Shown here: positions 13,045-21,686 of the stretch, one piece after another
Numbering within the stretch: the stretch's first letter is position 1
Layout: each line of letters begins with the position of its first letter
Source: Ignavibacteria bacterium UBA6688
Lineage (GTDB): Bacteria > Bacteroidota > Ignavibacteria > UBA10030
NCBI GenBank assembly: GCA_002454845.1
Contig: DKJQ01000395.1
Coordinates: 1 to 21,757 of the forward strand
DNA length: 21,757 nucleotides
Reading direction: 5' to 3'
Made by a program: the position numbers and the translations under genes
Notes under the pieces: generated by a model
Told to the model about the DNA's origin: nothing
The model's database searches: none
What the model saw: only the letters and a program-made list of their open reading frames with translations

Positions 13045-15504
13045 ATGAGAGTCCTGAAATTTGGCGGATCCTCGGTTTCCACTCCGGAACGCATCCGCGC
13101 TGTGAAAAATATTGTGCTTGAAACGGCAAAAAAAGAACGGGTCGTCGTGGTCGTTTCCGCGTTCCAGGGCGTTACCAACCAATTGCTCGAATGCGCCCGC
13201 CTCGCGGAACGAGGGGCACCGGAGTACCTTCAACGGTATGAGGACGTTGTGCAACGGCACCGCCGCGCGGTGGACGATCTTGTGCACAAGAAAAAGAACG
13301 GCACCCTCCACACCGCCGTTGCCGGTCTGTTGCGAGAGCTCTATGATGTCCTGCACGGGATCCACCTGCTTCGCCACTCCCCACCACGCGCGCTCGACGT
13401 GACGGCAAGTTTCGGCGAACGTCTCTCCGCTCTGATCGTCTCAGCCCATTTCAGCCAGACACACTCTTCCGTTTTCGTCGACTCACGACCCCTCGTCCTC
13501 ACGGACGACCAGTTTACCCATGCTTCGGTGCTCTTCGATCAGACCAATGAACGCATCCGGACCTATTTCAAACAGTTGTTCACGAAAAAGAAAAACGTTA
13601 TCCCCATCGTCACCGGATTTATCGGGGCGACGGAGGATGGCCGGACGACGACAATCGGTCGGAATGGCTCCGATTATTCCGCCGCTATTTTCGGCGCGGC
13701 ACTGAAAGCTTCCGCCATCGAGATCTGGACCGATGTGAACGGTATCCTGAGCGCTGATCCGCAGGCGGTCCCTTCCTCCTTTGTCCTCCCGCAAATGTCG
13801 TACGAAGAGGCCATGGAGCTCTCCTATTTTGGTGCCAAGGTGCTCCACTCGGCCACGATTGCTCCCGCCATCGCGAGAAACATCCCGATCCACATCAAGA
13901 ACACTCTCAATCCCTCCGCCCCCGGGACGCTGATTTCCAATCGTTCCGAAAACTGGGAGGGGGTCGCGAAGGGGATTAGTTCGGTGGATGATATCGCTCT
14001 TTTCTCCCTGCGCGGCATGAACATGGTGGGCGTGCCGGGAACTTCCGAGCGCTTGTTCAGTGCACTCGCTGCCCACAAGGTCAACGTCATTCTGATCTCA
14101 CAGGCTTCTTCCGAGCATACCATTTGCTTCGCCATCAGTCAATCGGATGTAGGCGCGGCCCGTCGGGCGGTCGCAGAGGAGTTCAAGTTCGAACTCCAGA
14201 ACCGCTTCACTTCTCTGGATGAGGCGCCAAACCAGACCATCGTGGCCATTGTCGGCGACGGAATGAAGGGAACGCCGGGGGTGTCTGGAAAAGTCTTTCA
14301 GGCCCTCGGGCGCAACAGCATCAACGTGACGGCGATCGCCCAGGGATCGTCCGAGCGGAATATCTCGTTCGTTATTAACTCGAGCCAGAGGGTGCGGGCG
14401 CTGAATGTCATCCATCAGGCGTTCTTCGAAACGATGAAGCGCCTCGCGGTCATTGTTGTCGGTGTGGGGAACATCGGGGGCGCGTTGCTGCGCCAGCTTC
14501 ACCAACAGCGTTCGTACCTGCAATCGCTCGGCTTCGACGTGCGCGTGTGCGGCATCGCCAACAGCAAGCGGTTCCTCCTCTCCCCGGAAGGGATCGACCT
14601 CAGGAAATGGCGCGAGGAGCTGGACCGGTCCGGAAACCTCATGCACCTCGGCGAGTTCACCAAAGAGATCGCGGCGCTCGAGTTCACCAACGCGGTCCTC
14701 GTCGATTGCACGGCAAGCGCGGAGATCGTGGACGCGTACCCGAAATTCGTGCGGGCCAACCTCCATATCGTCACGCCGAACAAGAAGGCCAACGTCCTTC
14801 CATGGAAAAATTACCGGGAGCTGGTGGAGTTGATGAAGAGCAGGGAGAAGCATTTTCTCTATGAAGCGAACGTCGGCGCCGGACTGCCGGTCATCTCCAC
14901 GTTGAACGATCTGATCGCCAGCGGCGACCAGATTGTGAAGATCGAGGGAATTCTTTCCGGCACGCTGAGCTATCTCTTCAATAATTATGACGGGGCGCGT
15001 TCCTTCAGCGGGTTCGTCCAGGAAGCACACCAGCTGGGGTACACGGAACCCGACCCGCGGGATGATCTCTCCGGCGATGATGTCGCCCGTAAACTGCTCA
15101 TCCTCGCGCGCAAGCTTGGAATGAAGATGGATATGAAGAACATTCGTGTTGAGAACCTCGTCGCTCCGAATTTGCGGAAGGGGGCCTTCGATGAGACCTT
15201 CTTCAAACGCTACGCCGCGCATGACGATGCCATCCGGAAGAGGCTCGAGAGGGCACGGTTAAAGGGAGCAGTTTTGCGCTATGTCGGCATCCTGCAGGGC
15301 CAAGCGGCGTTTGCCGGGTTGAAGGAGATTCCGCTTAACCATCCTTTTGCATCAACAACGGGAAGCGACAACATTATCGCGTTTACCACCCATCGCTACG
15401 CGCGCACTCCGCTTGTTGTACAGGGTCCGGGCGCGGGAGCGGATGTCACAGCGATGGGAGTGTTTTCCGATATCCTGAAGTTGTTACATTATCTTCCGTA
15501 CTGA
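13045..15504 (+). CDS. thrA: Bifunctional aspartokinase/homoserine dehydrogenase
   Basis: The protein has 819 residues, almost the size of E. coli ThrA. The aspartokinase domain (about 1-300) begins RVLKFGGSSVS and contains TASFGERLSALIVS and GRNGSDYSAAIFGAAL. Two ACT-type regulatory modules follow, around 318-370 (SLRGMNMVGVPGTSERLF) and 398-450 (VAIVGDGMKGTPGVSGKVF), suggesting feedback control by threonine. Homoserine dehydrogenase starts near 465 with the NAD(P) motif VIVVGVGNIGGALL (469-482), then TPNKKANVLP, GILSGTLSYLFN (635-646) and GYTEPDPRDDLSG (665-677). It catalyses steps 1 and 3 of threonine/methionine synthesis from aspartate. It is followed by thrB and thrC. The SD is weak, and coupling to a short upstream ORF is possible. 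Confidence 0.97.
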   Translation: MRVLKFGGSSVSTPERIRAVKNIVLETAKKERVVVVVSAFQGVTNQLLECARLAERGAPEYLQRYEDVVQRHRRAVDDLVHKKKNGTLHTAVAGLLRELYDVLHGIHLLRHSPPRALDVTASFGERLSALIVSAHFSQTHSSVFVDSRPLVLTDDQFTHASVLFDQTNERIRTYFKQLFTKKKNVIPIVTGFIGATEDGRTTTIGRNGSDYSAAIFGAALKASAIEIWTDVNGILSADPQAVPSSFVLPQMSYEEAMELSYFGAKVLHSATIAPAIARNIPIHIKNTLNPSAPGTLISNRSENWEGVAKGISSVDDIALFSLRGMNMVGVPGTSERLFSALAAHKVNVILISQASSEHTICFAISQSDVGAARRAVAEEFKFELQNRFTSLDEAPNQTIVAIVGDGMKGTPGVSGKVFQALGRNSINVTAIAQGSSERNISFVINSSQRVRALNVIHQAFFETMKRLAVIVVGVGNIGGALLRQLHQQRSYLQSLGFDVRVCGIANSKRFLLSPEGIDLRKWREELDRSGNLMHLGEFTKEIAALEFTNAVLVDCTASAEIVDAYPKFVRANLHIVTPNKKANVLPWKNYRELVELMKSREKHFLYEANVGAGLPVISTLNDLIASGDQIVKIEGILSGTLSYLFNNYDGARSFSGFVQEAHQLGYTEPDPRDDLSGDDVARKLLILARKLGMKMDMKNIRVENLVAPNLRKGAFDETFFKRYAAHDDAIRKRLERARLKGAVLRYVGILQGQAAFAGLKEIPLNHPFASTTGSDNIIAFTTHRYARTPLVVQGPGAGADVTAMGVFSDILKLLHYLPY

Positions 15505-15525
15505 TCTCTCGACGGACTTTGGTTT

Positions 15526-15555
15526 GCCACAGAGGCGCGGAGAACACGGAGAAGG
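15526..15555. repeat. Short ACAGAGG/CGGAGA/ACACGGAG repeat-like element
   Basis: The gap between thrA and thrB holds a run with the repeating pattern CCACAGAGG, GCGGAGA, ACACGGAG (a period of roughly 8-10 bp). I recall closely similar 'ccacagaggcac(g/a)gagaacac' strings scattered through intergenic regions of many environmental bacterial genomes. That recollection could not be checked here. No coding function is evident. Confidence 0.4.
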
Positions 15556-15606
15556 ACTTACGGTTCCCTCTATTTTTCATCTTCTCTTTACTATTGGTCG
15601 AGGCAT

Positions 15607-16554
15607 ATGAACCGGCGTAGTGTTAAAGTGTTCGCTCCAGCGACGGTTGCCAATTTAGGATCGGGGTTTGATGTGCTCGGCATCGCCCTCGAAACGCCGG
15701 GGGATTACGTTCTCGCGCATCGGCAGCCTCAGCCGGGACTCTCCTTCTCCGTCCGGTCCAACAACAGCGATCTCCCTTCCAATGTAAATGAAAACGTCGC
15801 CGCACACGTCGCCCAGTTGATGCTCAACGAGTTCAAACCGTCATTTGGGATCAGGATGACGCTCCAGAAGAAAATGCCCATCGGATCCGGACTCGGAAGT
15901 TCCGCCGCCAGCAGTGTTGCCTCCGTGGTGGCGGTCAACGCCTTGCTTGTCAGGCCATTGAAAAAGAAAGAGTTATTACGCTTTGCCGTTGAAGGGGAAC
16001 GCAAAGCTTCCGGATCGCCCCACGCAGACAACGTGGCCCCATCGCTTCTGGGGGGTGCCTGCCTTGTGCGAAGTTACGAACCGCTCGATGTTATTTCCAT
16101 CCCGGTGAAGAATACGCTCGTCTGGGTTGTTGTTCATCCCCATGTTGTGGTTCGAACTGAAGAGGCGCGCGACCTCCTCCCCAAAGCCGTCTCGCTCCAA
16201 ACCGCCATCCGACAATGGGGAAACATCAGCGGACTTACCGTCGGACTTGCCTCCGGAAACATTGAGTTGATCGGAAAATGCCTGGAAGATGCCATCGCTG
16301 AGCCTGTACGCGGCAATTTGATTCCTGGGTTTCGCGATGTCAAACAGGCGGCACTCGATGCGGGAGCGTTCGGGTGCTCCATTTCCGGATCGGGACCGTC
16401 GATGTTCGCCGTGACGTCATCATCCACAACGGCAAAGCGCATCGGGGCAGCAATGGTAAAGACGTTCTTGCGAGTTGCAAACGTCAAGTGCGATGTGTTC
16501 GTTTCACGAACGAACATGGAAGGGGCCCGCATTGTGAGGATGCAACGAGGTTGA
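15607..16554 (+). CDS. thrB: Homoserine kinase (GHMP family)
   Basis: The protein has 315 residues. It phosphorylates homoserine to O-phosphohomoserine, the substrate of the next gene's product. The N-terminal substrate region VFAPATVANLGSGFDVLGIAL, the GHMP ATP loop PIGSGLGSSAAS (91-102), SGSPHADNVAPSLLGG and the C-terminal GCSISGSGPSMFAV are all present and in order, so it should be active. A GAGG box stands four bases before the ATG. It lies in a thrA-thrB-thrC cluster, about 100 bp after thrA and about 46 bp before thrC. Confidence 0.96.
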   Translation: MNRRSVKVFAPATVANLGSGFDVLGIALETPGDYVLAHRQPQPGLSFSVRSNNSDLPSNVNENVAAHVAQLMLNEFKPSFGIRMTLQKKMPIGSGLGSSAASSVASVVAVNALLVRPLKKKELLRFAVEGERKASGSPHADNVAPSLLGGACLVRSYEPLDVISIPVKNTLVWVVVHPHVVVRTEEARDLLPKAVSLQTAIRQWGNISGLTVGLASGNIELIGKCLEDAIAEPVRGNLIPGFRDVKQAALDAGAFGCSISGSGPSMFAVTSSSTTAKRIGAAMVKTFLRVANVKCDVFVSRTNMEGARIVRMQRG

Positions 16555-16600
16555 TCGCGCCGTTCAAATATGCGCGACGACGAAAGACCCAAGAGACGCC

Positions 16601-17917
16601 ATGCACTACGGTTCCGTAAACGGAAAAAGCCCGGCAGTCGGTTTTCGGGACGCGCTCTTCCAAGGAATGGCGCCGGATGGCGGTCTGTATGTCCCGGAAC
16701 AGATACCACATCTCCCCACCCCGTTTCTCGAATCACTTCCTTCGCAATCACTTCACGCCATTGGCCGACGGATCATTTCCCTCTTCGCCGGTGAGATCCC
16801 CGATCATGACCTGTCCCGACTTATCGAGCGCGCATGGACTTTTCCGATTCCGTTGGTGAAGCTCGAAGAGAACCTGTTTCTCCTTGAACTGTACCATGGC
16901 CCGACACTGGCGTTCAAGGATGTCGGAGCGCGGTTCATGGCGCAGGCGCTTTCCTATTTCCTGGAGAAGGAGCAACGACACATCACGATCGTCGTCGCAA
17001 CATCGGGGGATACAGGGAGCGCCGTGGCACATGGATTTTACAACGTTCCGCACGTCGACGTGTTTGTGCTCTACCCCTCGGGAAGGATCAGCAAACTGCA
17101 GGAACAGCAGATGACGACGCTCGGCGGGAATATCCATGCGCTGGAAGTGGAAGGGACATTCGACGATTGCCAGCATCTTGTAAAGCAGGCACTTGCCGAC
17201 CGTGAGGTTGTCGAAGCCCGGAACCTCACGACGGCCAATTCCATCAATGTCGGCAGGCTCATTCCGCAGATCGTGTACTATGTATGGGCCCTCGCCCAAC
17301 TGCGGGGGGCCCATGGTATTCAGACTCCCCCCACTGTTGTGGTACCAAGCGGCAATTTCGGGAACCTCACCGCCGTTGCGTACGCACGATCGATGGGAAC
17401 CCCGATCGACGGTTTCATCGCCGCCACGAACGCAAACGATGTGGTGCCCGAGTACTTGGCATCCGGGACATTTACTCCCCGGCCATCAGTTCAGACCTAT
17501 TCCAATGCCATGGATGTGGGAAACCCGAGCAACCTGGCTCGCCTGCAATTCCTTTACAAGAATCATGTTGAGACCATGCGCCGCGACATCCAGGCCGAGA
17601 GCGTGACCGACGAAGAGACCCTCGATGAAATCCGGGTGACGTACGAGCGGACCGGAACAGTGCTCGATCCCCACACGGCGGTCGGCGTAAGGGCTGCCCG
17701 GAGAATGTACGGATTGATATTTCCAAGACCGGTGATCGTCGCGGCAACGGCTCATCCCGGGAAGTTTCCGGAGGTGGTTCAACGGGCACTCGGTCGTCAG
17801 ATTCCCCTGCCCGCCGCTTTGACCGAGGGAATGAGAAAACAAAAACAGTCCCTTTTCATCAAACCCGATTATCGTGAAGTAAAAGCTCTGCTGCTGTCCC
17901 CTTCTTCACTCTCCTAA
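16601..17917 (+). CDS. thrC: Threonine synthase
   Basis: The protein has 438 residues, consistent with the longer bacterial/fungal type of threonine synthase. It is a PLP enzyme converting O-phosphohomoserine to threonine. The N-terminus MHYGSVNGKSPAVGFRDALFQGMAPDGGLYVPE is diagnostic. The PLP-binding lysine is Lys106 in GPTLAFKDVGARFMAQ. ATSGDTGSAVAHGF, TTANSINVGRLIPQIVYY and VVPSGNFGNLTAVAYARSMG hold the phosphate- and substrate-binding loops, and DPHTAVGVRAARR lies near the C-terminus. It completes the pathway begun by thrA and thrB. mreD follows after a gap of about 113 bp in which I see no clear promoter or terminator. Confidence 0.96.
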   Translation: MHYGSVNGKSPAVGFRDALFQGMAPDGGLYVPEQIPHLPTPFLESLPSQSLHAIGRRIISLFAGEIPDHDLSRLIERAWTFPIPLVKLEENLFLLELYHGPTLAFKDVGARFMAQALSYFLEKEQRHITIVVATSGDTGSAVAHGFYNVPHVDVFVLYPSGRISKLQEQQMTTLGGNIHALEVEGTFDDCQHLVKQALADREVVEARNLTTANSINVGRLIPQIVYYVWALAQLRGAHGIQTPPTVVVPSGNFGNLTAVAYARSMGTPIDGFIAATNANDVVPEYLASGTFTPRPSVQTYSNAMDVGNPSNLARLQFLYKNHVETMRRDIQAESVTDEETLDEIRVTYERTGTVLDPHTAVGVRAARRMYGLIFPRPVIVAATAHPGKFPEVVQRALGRQIPLPAALTEGMRKQKQSLFIKPDYREVKALLLSPSSLS

Positions 17918-18030
17918 CATTCACGATGTTGATTTCCATCACGCTCCGCGGCAGTTTTCTCCAGCTGTTTCCTTGATTCTCCTTCCATTTCTCGCTACTT
18001 TTTGCACGTCCCCACATTGCTTCTCAAGGA

Positions 18031-18522
18031 ATGGAATACTACCTCCGCTCTGCGCTCATAGCCGTCGGTTTGATGATCCTGCAAACGACGTTCGTTCCGT
18101 TCCTGTCGGTCGAGGGATTCCTCCCGGACCTGCTTCTGATCTGGATCGTATACTTCGCGATACGGCGGGGACAGCTCGACGCGACGGTGGCGGGGTTCGC
18201 CGCGGGCTTGCTGCAAGACCTGCTGACCATGCAGTTCCTTGGACTGGCCGCTTTCAGTAAGACCATCGCCGGGTTCGCGGCCGGCTATTTCTATAACGAA
18301 AATAATACCGAACAAACACTTTCATCGTACCGGTTTCTGCTGATCATCTTGCTTTGTTCGGCGGTGCATAACATAACGTACTTTGGCATTTTCCTCCAGG
18401 GAAGTGAGGGAATGTCCATCCCCACCCTGATGGAATACACGATCGTGACCAGTCTCTACACGACCGCAATCGGCGCGTTGCCGATGTTCACGTTCGCCCG
18501 CAAGCAAGGATTCGCTTCCTGA
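18031..18522 (+). CDS. mreD: Rod-shape-determining protein MreD
   Basis: The protein has 163 residues, the usual size, and is very hydrophobic, with about five predicted membrane segments. MEYYLRSALIAVGLMILQTTFVPFL, PDLLLIWIVYFAIRRGQLDATVAGFAAGLLQD and AFSKTIAGFAAGYFY match the MreD pattern. It is a membrane component of the elongasome, working with MreC and PBP2. AAGGA directly abuts the ATG, so SD spacing is poor. Only 2 bp separate its stop from the PBP2 start, so the two are surely co-translated. It is separated from mreC by the thrABC genes. Confidence 0.92.
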   Translation: MEYYLRSALIAVGLMILQTTFVPFLSVEGFLPDLLLIWIVYFAIRRGQLDATVAGFAAGLLQDLLTMQFLGLAAFSKTIAGFAAGYFYNENNTEQTLSSYRFLLIILLCSAVHNITYFGIFLQGSEGMSIPTLMEYTIVTSLYTTAIGALPMFTFARKQGFAS

Positions 18523-18524
18523 CC

Positions 18525-20372
18525 ATGATCCACGACGAACAATTCGGAACTCCTCAACGACGGAATGTGCTCATGGGAGCCATCCTGTTGATTTTCGCCG
18601 TGCTGATGGTGCGGTTGTATCAACTGCAGCTCTTGTATCACGGCGAACTGGATAAGAAGTCGGAAGAGAACAGCATCCGGGCCCTTATCAAGGAACCGAT
18701 CCGCGGGTACATTTACGACCGGACCGGCAAGCTCGTGGTCGACGTCGGCCCGTCGTACACCGTTATGATCGTGCCATCGGAGTTTGACAAACGGACCATG
18801 TCGCTTCTCTCCTCCCTCCTCGAGATGGAGCCCCGCGCTATCGAAGAACGGATCGCGCGGGCGCGGGCTTATTCTCCGTATCTTCCCTCACGTCTGAAAC
18901 GCGATATTACATTTCAATCGCTTGCTGCACTCGAGGAGCACCTTCCGTTGTTGAGCGGCATCACCTACCAGGTGGAATCGAAACGGTCATACCCGACGAA
19001 GGCTCGAGCGCCACACCTGCTCGGTTACAGCCGGGAAATTTCCGATGCACAGCTTTCGCATGTCAGCGCGTACTACCGTCAGGGGGATATCATCGGAACC
19101 GCCGGACTTGAAGCCCGGTACGAACCTACGCTGCGCGGCGAGAAGGGGTTCGAGTATGTCTCGGTCAATTCCAGGGGACAGGTCATCGGGAGCTTTGAAG
19201 AGGGAATGAGGGATGTCGAATCCAAGGAGGGATTCGATCTCATCCTCGGGATGGATGTCGATCTCCAGGTCTTCGCCGAATCGTTGATGACCGTGAACGG
19301 TTATACCGGGGCGCTCGTTGCCATGGATCCTGCCAACGGATCCATCCTGGCAATGGTGAGCAAACCCGATTTTGACCCGTCAGTCATGAGCGGCGTAACG
19401 CCTTCGGATCTCTGGGCGCGCCTGAACATGGATCCCGACAAACCTCTCTTTAACAGGGCGGCGCTGACCCGGTATCCTCCCGGTTCAACTTTCAAAATGG
19501 TGCTCGCCGCCGCGGCGCTGGAAGAGGGAATCATCAACGAACAATTCAGGGTCAACTGTACGGGGGGATTCCGCTTCGGCAATCGCGTCTGGAAAGACCT
19601 GCACGTGCACGGCTCTACGAACGTCGTTGAGGCTATCCAGCGTTCGTGCAACGTTTTCTTTTACACGTTGATGTTCAAAGTCGGATTCGACACGTGGACG
19701 AAGTACGGCCTGAAGTTCGGCTTCGGCAGAACCACCGGCATTGACACGGGGGAAGAAACAACCGGACTTCTCCCTTCAACGGCTTATTATGACACGCGCT
19801 ATGGCAAGGGAAAATGGACGCAAGGGAATCTGGTAAGCCTGGCGATCGGACAGGGGGAACTTGGCGTCTCGCCGCTTCAAATGGCCCGCTACGCGGCCGC
19901 TCTTGCGAATGGCGGAACACTTCACCAACCCCATGCCGTCCTGTTCATGAACAATAAGCGGACAAATATCATGGAAGAGGTGCCGCATGCAGAGACCCCC
20001 ATGAACTTGTCGCCAACCACGATTGCCTTACTGCGCGAGGGAATGCGGCGTGTGGTCCAGGAACCGGGCGGCACCGCGAGCCTTGCCCGGGTCAAGGGGA
20101 TCGAGTCTGCGGGGAAAACGGGAACTTCGGAGAACCCTCACGGCAATGACCACGCATGGTATGTCGGGTTTGCACCGTTCGAGCACCCCTCGATCGCAGT
20201 CGCAGTCTTGTTGGAAAACTCCGGTTACGGAGGATCGAAAGCCGCCCCGCTGGCCGGGATGGTCGTCGAAAAGTACCTGTATCGCGAACTCCGCCGTCCC
20301 GTTCCGCGCCCGGCTTCCCCGAAAGCCGATTCGGTCGCGACGGTGACCCAAAGTCTGCGGGAAAATCCTTGA
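18525..20372 (+). CDS. mrdA: Penicillin-binding protein 2 (elongasome transpeptidase)
   Basis: The protein has 615 residues. One N-terminal membrane helix (about 14-32) is followed by the non-catalytic dimerisation/pedestal region with IKEPIRGYIYDRTGKLVVDV and GTAGLEARYEPTLRGEKGFE. The transpeptidase domain has all three active-site motifs: Ser321-x-x-Lys324 in YPPGSTFKMV, Ser374-x-Asn376 in QRSCNVFFYTL and KTGT at 531-534. It crosslinks new peptidoglycan strands during side-wall growth, with RodA as partner glycosyltransferase. It begins 2 bp after mreD, and its TGA overlaps the TTG start of rodA. Confidence 0.96.
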   Translation: MIHDEQFGTPQRRNVLMGAILLIFAVLMVRLYQLQLLYHGELDKKSEENSIRALIKEPIRGYIYDRTGKLVVDVGPSYTVMIVPSEFDKRTMSLLSSLLEMEPRAIEERIARARAYSPYLPSRLKRDITFQSLAALEEHLPLLSGITYQVESKRSYPTKARAPHLLGYSREISDAQLSHVSAYYRQGDIIGTAGLEARYEPTLRGEKGFEYVSVNSRGQVIGSFEEGMRDVESKEGFDLILGMDVDLQVFAESLMTVNGYTGALVAMDPANGSILAMVSKPDFDPSVMSGVTPSDLWARLNMDPDKPLFNRAALTRYPPGSTFKMVLAAAALEEGIINEQFRVNCTGGFRFGNRVWKDLHVHGSTNVVEAIQRSCNVFFYTLMFKVGFDTWTKYGLKFGFGRTTGIDTGEETTGLLPSTAYYDTRYGKGKWTQGNLVSLAIGQGELGVSPLQMARYAAALANGGTLHQPHAVLFMNNKRTNIMEEVPHAETPMNLSPTTIALLREGMRRVVQEPGGTASLARVKGIESAGKTGTSENPHGNDHAWYVGFAPFEHPSIAVAVLLENSGYGGSKAAPLAGMVVEKYLYRELRRPVPRPASPKADSVATVTQSLRENP

Positions 20373-21586
20373 TCGATTACCTCAAAGAATATTTTGATTT
20401 CAAAGCGTTCTTCCTCTGTCTTGCGCTGGTGGGAATGGGATTGGTTTCTGTTTACAGCGCAACGTACGACGCGGGCGCGGCGGCAATCTTTGACCGCCAG
20501 TTGATCTGGGCCGGCGGAGGCCTTGTGCTTCTTCTCGTTATGGCATTGTTTCCGATCAAGACCCTTCAACGGCTCGCGTTTCCCACGTACATCCTCATGC
20601 TCGTCTTGCTCCTTGTTGTGCTCCTCATCGGAAAAACCACGTCGGGTTCGAAAAGCTGGTTTGGCATTGGGGGACTCGGGGGGCAGCCGTCCGAGTTTGC
20701 CAAAGTGGCGACCATTCTTGCGCTCGCCGCATTTCTGTCCAAAACCACCACATCCCTTTCGAACGTCCGCCATCTCGTCATCGCCGCCGGCATTGTTCTG
20801 GTTCCCATCGTTCTTGTGCTGATGCAACCGGATTTGGGAACGTCCGTCGTCTTCTTCACGATGTTGCTCCCGATTCTCTATTGGGGAGGCGCTTCGAATT
20901 TCGTCCTCGCTGCGATTTTTGCCCCGATCATCGTCGCCGCGGGAGCGTTGTTCGGAACGTTCGCCCTCCTGTTTACGCTTGCGCTTGCAGGGGCAATGTT
21001 GTACTGGACGCGGGAGAACCGTTTCGCGGCGGCGGTAGCGCTCGGCATAACTCTTGCCGTCGCACTCTCAGTTCAGACCGTGTATGACCGCATGCCCGCG
21101 TACCAACAAAAACGGATTGCCACGTTTTTGAACTCGGAGCTCGACCCGCGCGGGGCGGGATACAACGTGGTGCAATCGAAAGTGGCGATCGGTTCCGGCG
21201 GCGTCTTCGGGAAGGGGTATCTCCAGGGAACACAGACACAGTTGAATTTTATTCCCGAGCAATGGACCGATTTTATTTTCTGCGTGCCGGGCGAGGAGTT
21301 TGGGTTCGCGGGAGCCTCTCTTGTTCTGATCTGCTTCACGGCCCTCCTGCTCCATGGCGTCCATGTGGCCGGCCTTTCAAAAAATAAATTCGCCAGCGCT
21401 GCAGCGATCGGTATCGTTGGAGTTTTTGCAACCCACATGCTGATCAATATCGGCATGTCCATGGGCATTCTGCCGGTGATTGGTATTCCTCTTCCCTTCC
21501 TGAGTTACGGGGGTTCCGCGCTGATGGCAAACATGGCCATGGTCGGCCTTTTGATGAACTTCTACTCCAACCGCAAAGAGCGGTAA
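20369..21586 (+). CDS. rodA: SEDS peptidoglycan glycosyltransferase RodA
   Basis: The protein has 405 residues with about ten membrane segments. RodA polymerises lipid II into glycan strands together with PBP2. SEDS signatures are present: LMQPDLGTSVVF (about 151-162), the LDPRGAGYNVVQSKVAIGSGG loop with the likely catalytic Asp259, FIPEQWTDFIFCVPGEEFGF (294-313) and IGIPLPFLSYGGSAL (371-385). The frame is open upstream to 20156, but that part overlaps mrdA in another frame and is Arg/Ser-rich. The TTG at 20369 forms a TTGA overlap with the mrdA stop and gives a normal N-terminus (IDYLKEYFDFKAFFLCLALVGMGLVSVYSAT). It is slightly longer than E. coli RodA. Confidence 0.95.
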   Translation: MIDYLKEYFDFKAFFLCLALVGMGLVSVYSATYDAGAAAIFDRQLIWAGGGLVLLLVMALFPIKTLQRLAFPTYILMLVLLLVVLLIGKTTSGSKSWFGIGGLGGQPSEFAKVATILALAAFLSKTTTSLSNVRHLVIAAGIVLVPIVLVLMQPDLGTSVVFFTMLLPILYWGGASNFVLAAIFAPIIVAAGALFGTFALLFTLALAGAMLYWTRENRFAAAVALGITLAVALSVQTVYDRMPAYQQKRIATFLNSELDPRGAGYNVVQSKVAIGSGGVFGKGYLQGTQTQLNFIPEQWTDFIFCVPGEEFGFAGASLVLICFTALLLHGVHVAGLSKNKFASAAAIGIVGVFATHMLINIGMSMGILPVIGIPLPFLSYGGSALMANMAMVGLLMNFYSNRKER

Positions 21587-21625
21587 TCTCTCCGTTCCGG
21601 ACTTCGTTTGGGGAACTTCTTCATC

Positions 21626-21665
21626 GGCACAAAGCGTTTGCCGGGGTACTCTTTGCCTTTTTTTT
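21626..21665 (+). terminator. Candidate terminator after rodA
   Basis: CAAAG (21630-21634) can pair with CTTTG (21651-21655), with flanking GG/CC, followed at once by a run of eight Ts (21658-21665). The stem is short and the loop long, so termination would be weak. It is placed correctly to end the long purN-to-rodA block. Confidence 0.35.
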
Positions 21666-21686
21666 CATTGATCCTTTTCCACAACG

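Noticed and set aside
14098..15222. Minus-strand open frame opposite the homoserine dehydrogenase part of thrA
   Set aside because: No recognisable domain, and it is fully covered by the well-supported thrA reading frame.
20156..20368. Upstream extension of the rodA frame into mrdA
   Set aside because: The 71 extra residues are Arg/Ser/Pro-rich and overlap the PBP2 KTG-motif region in another frame. A TTG overlapping the mrdA stop gives a normal RodA N-terminus.
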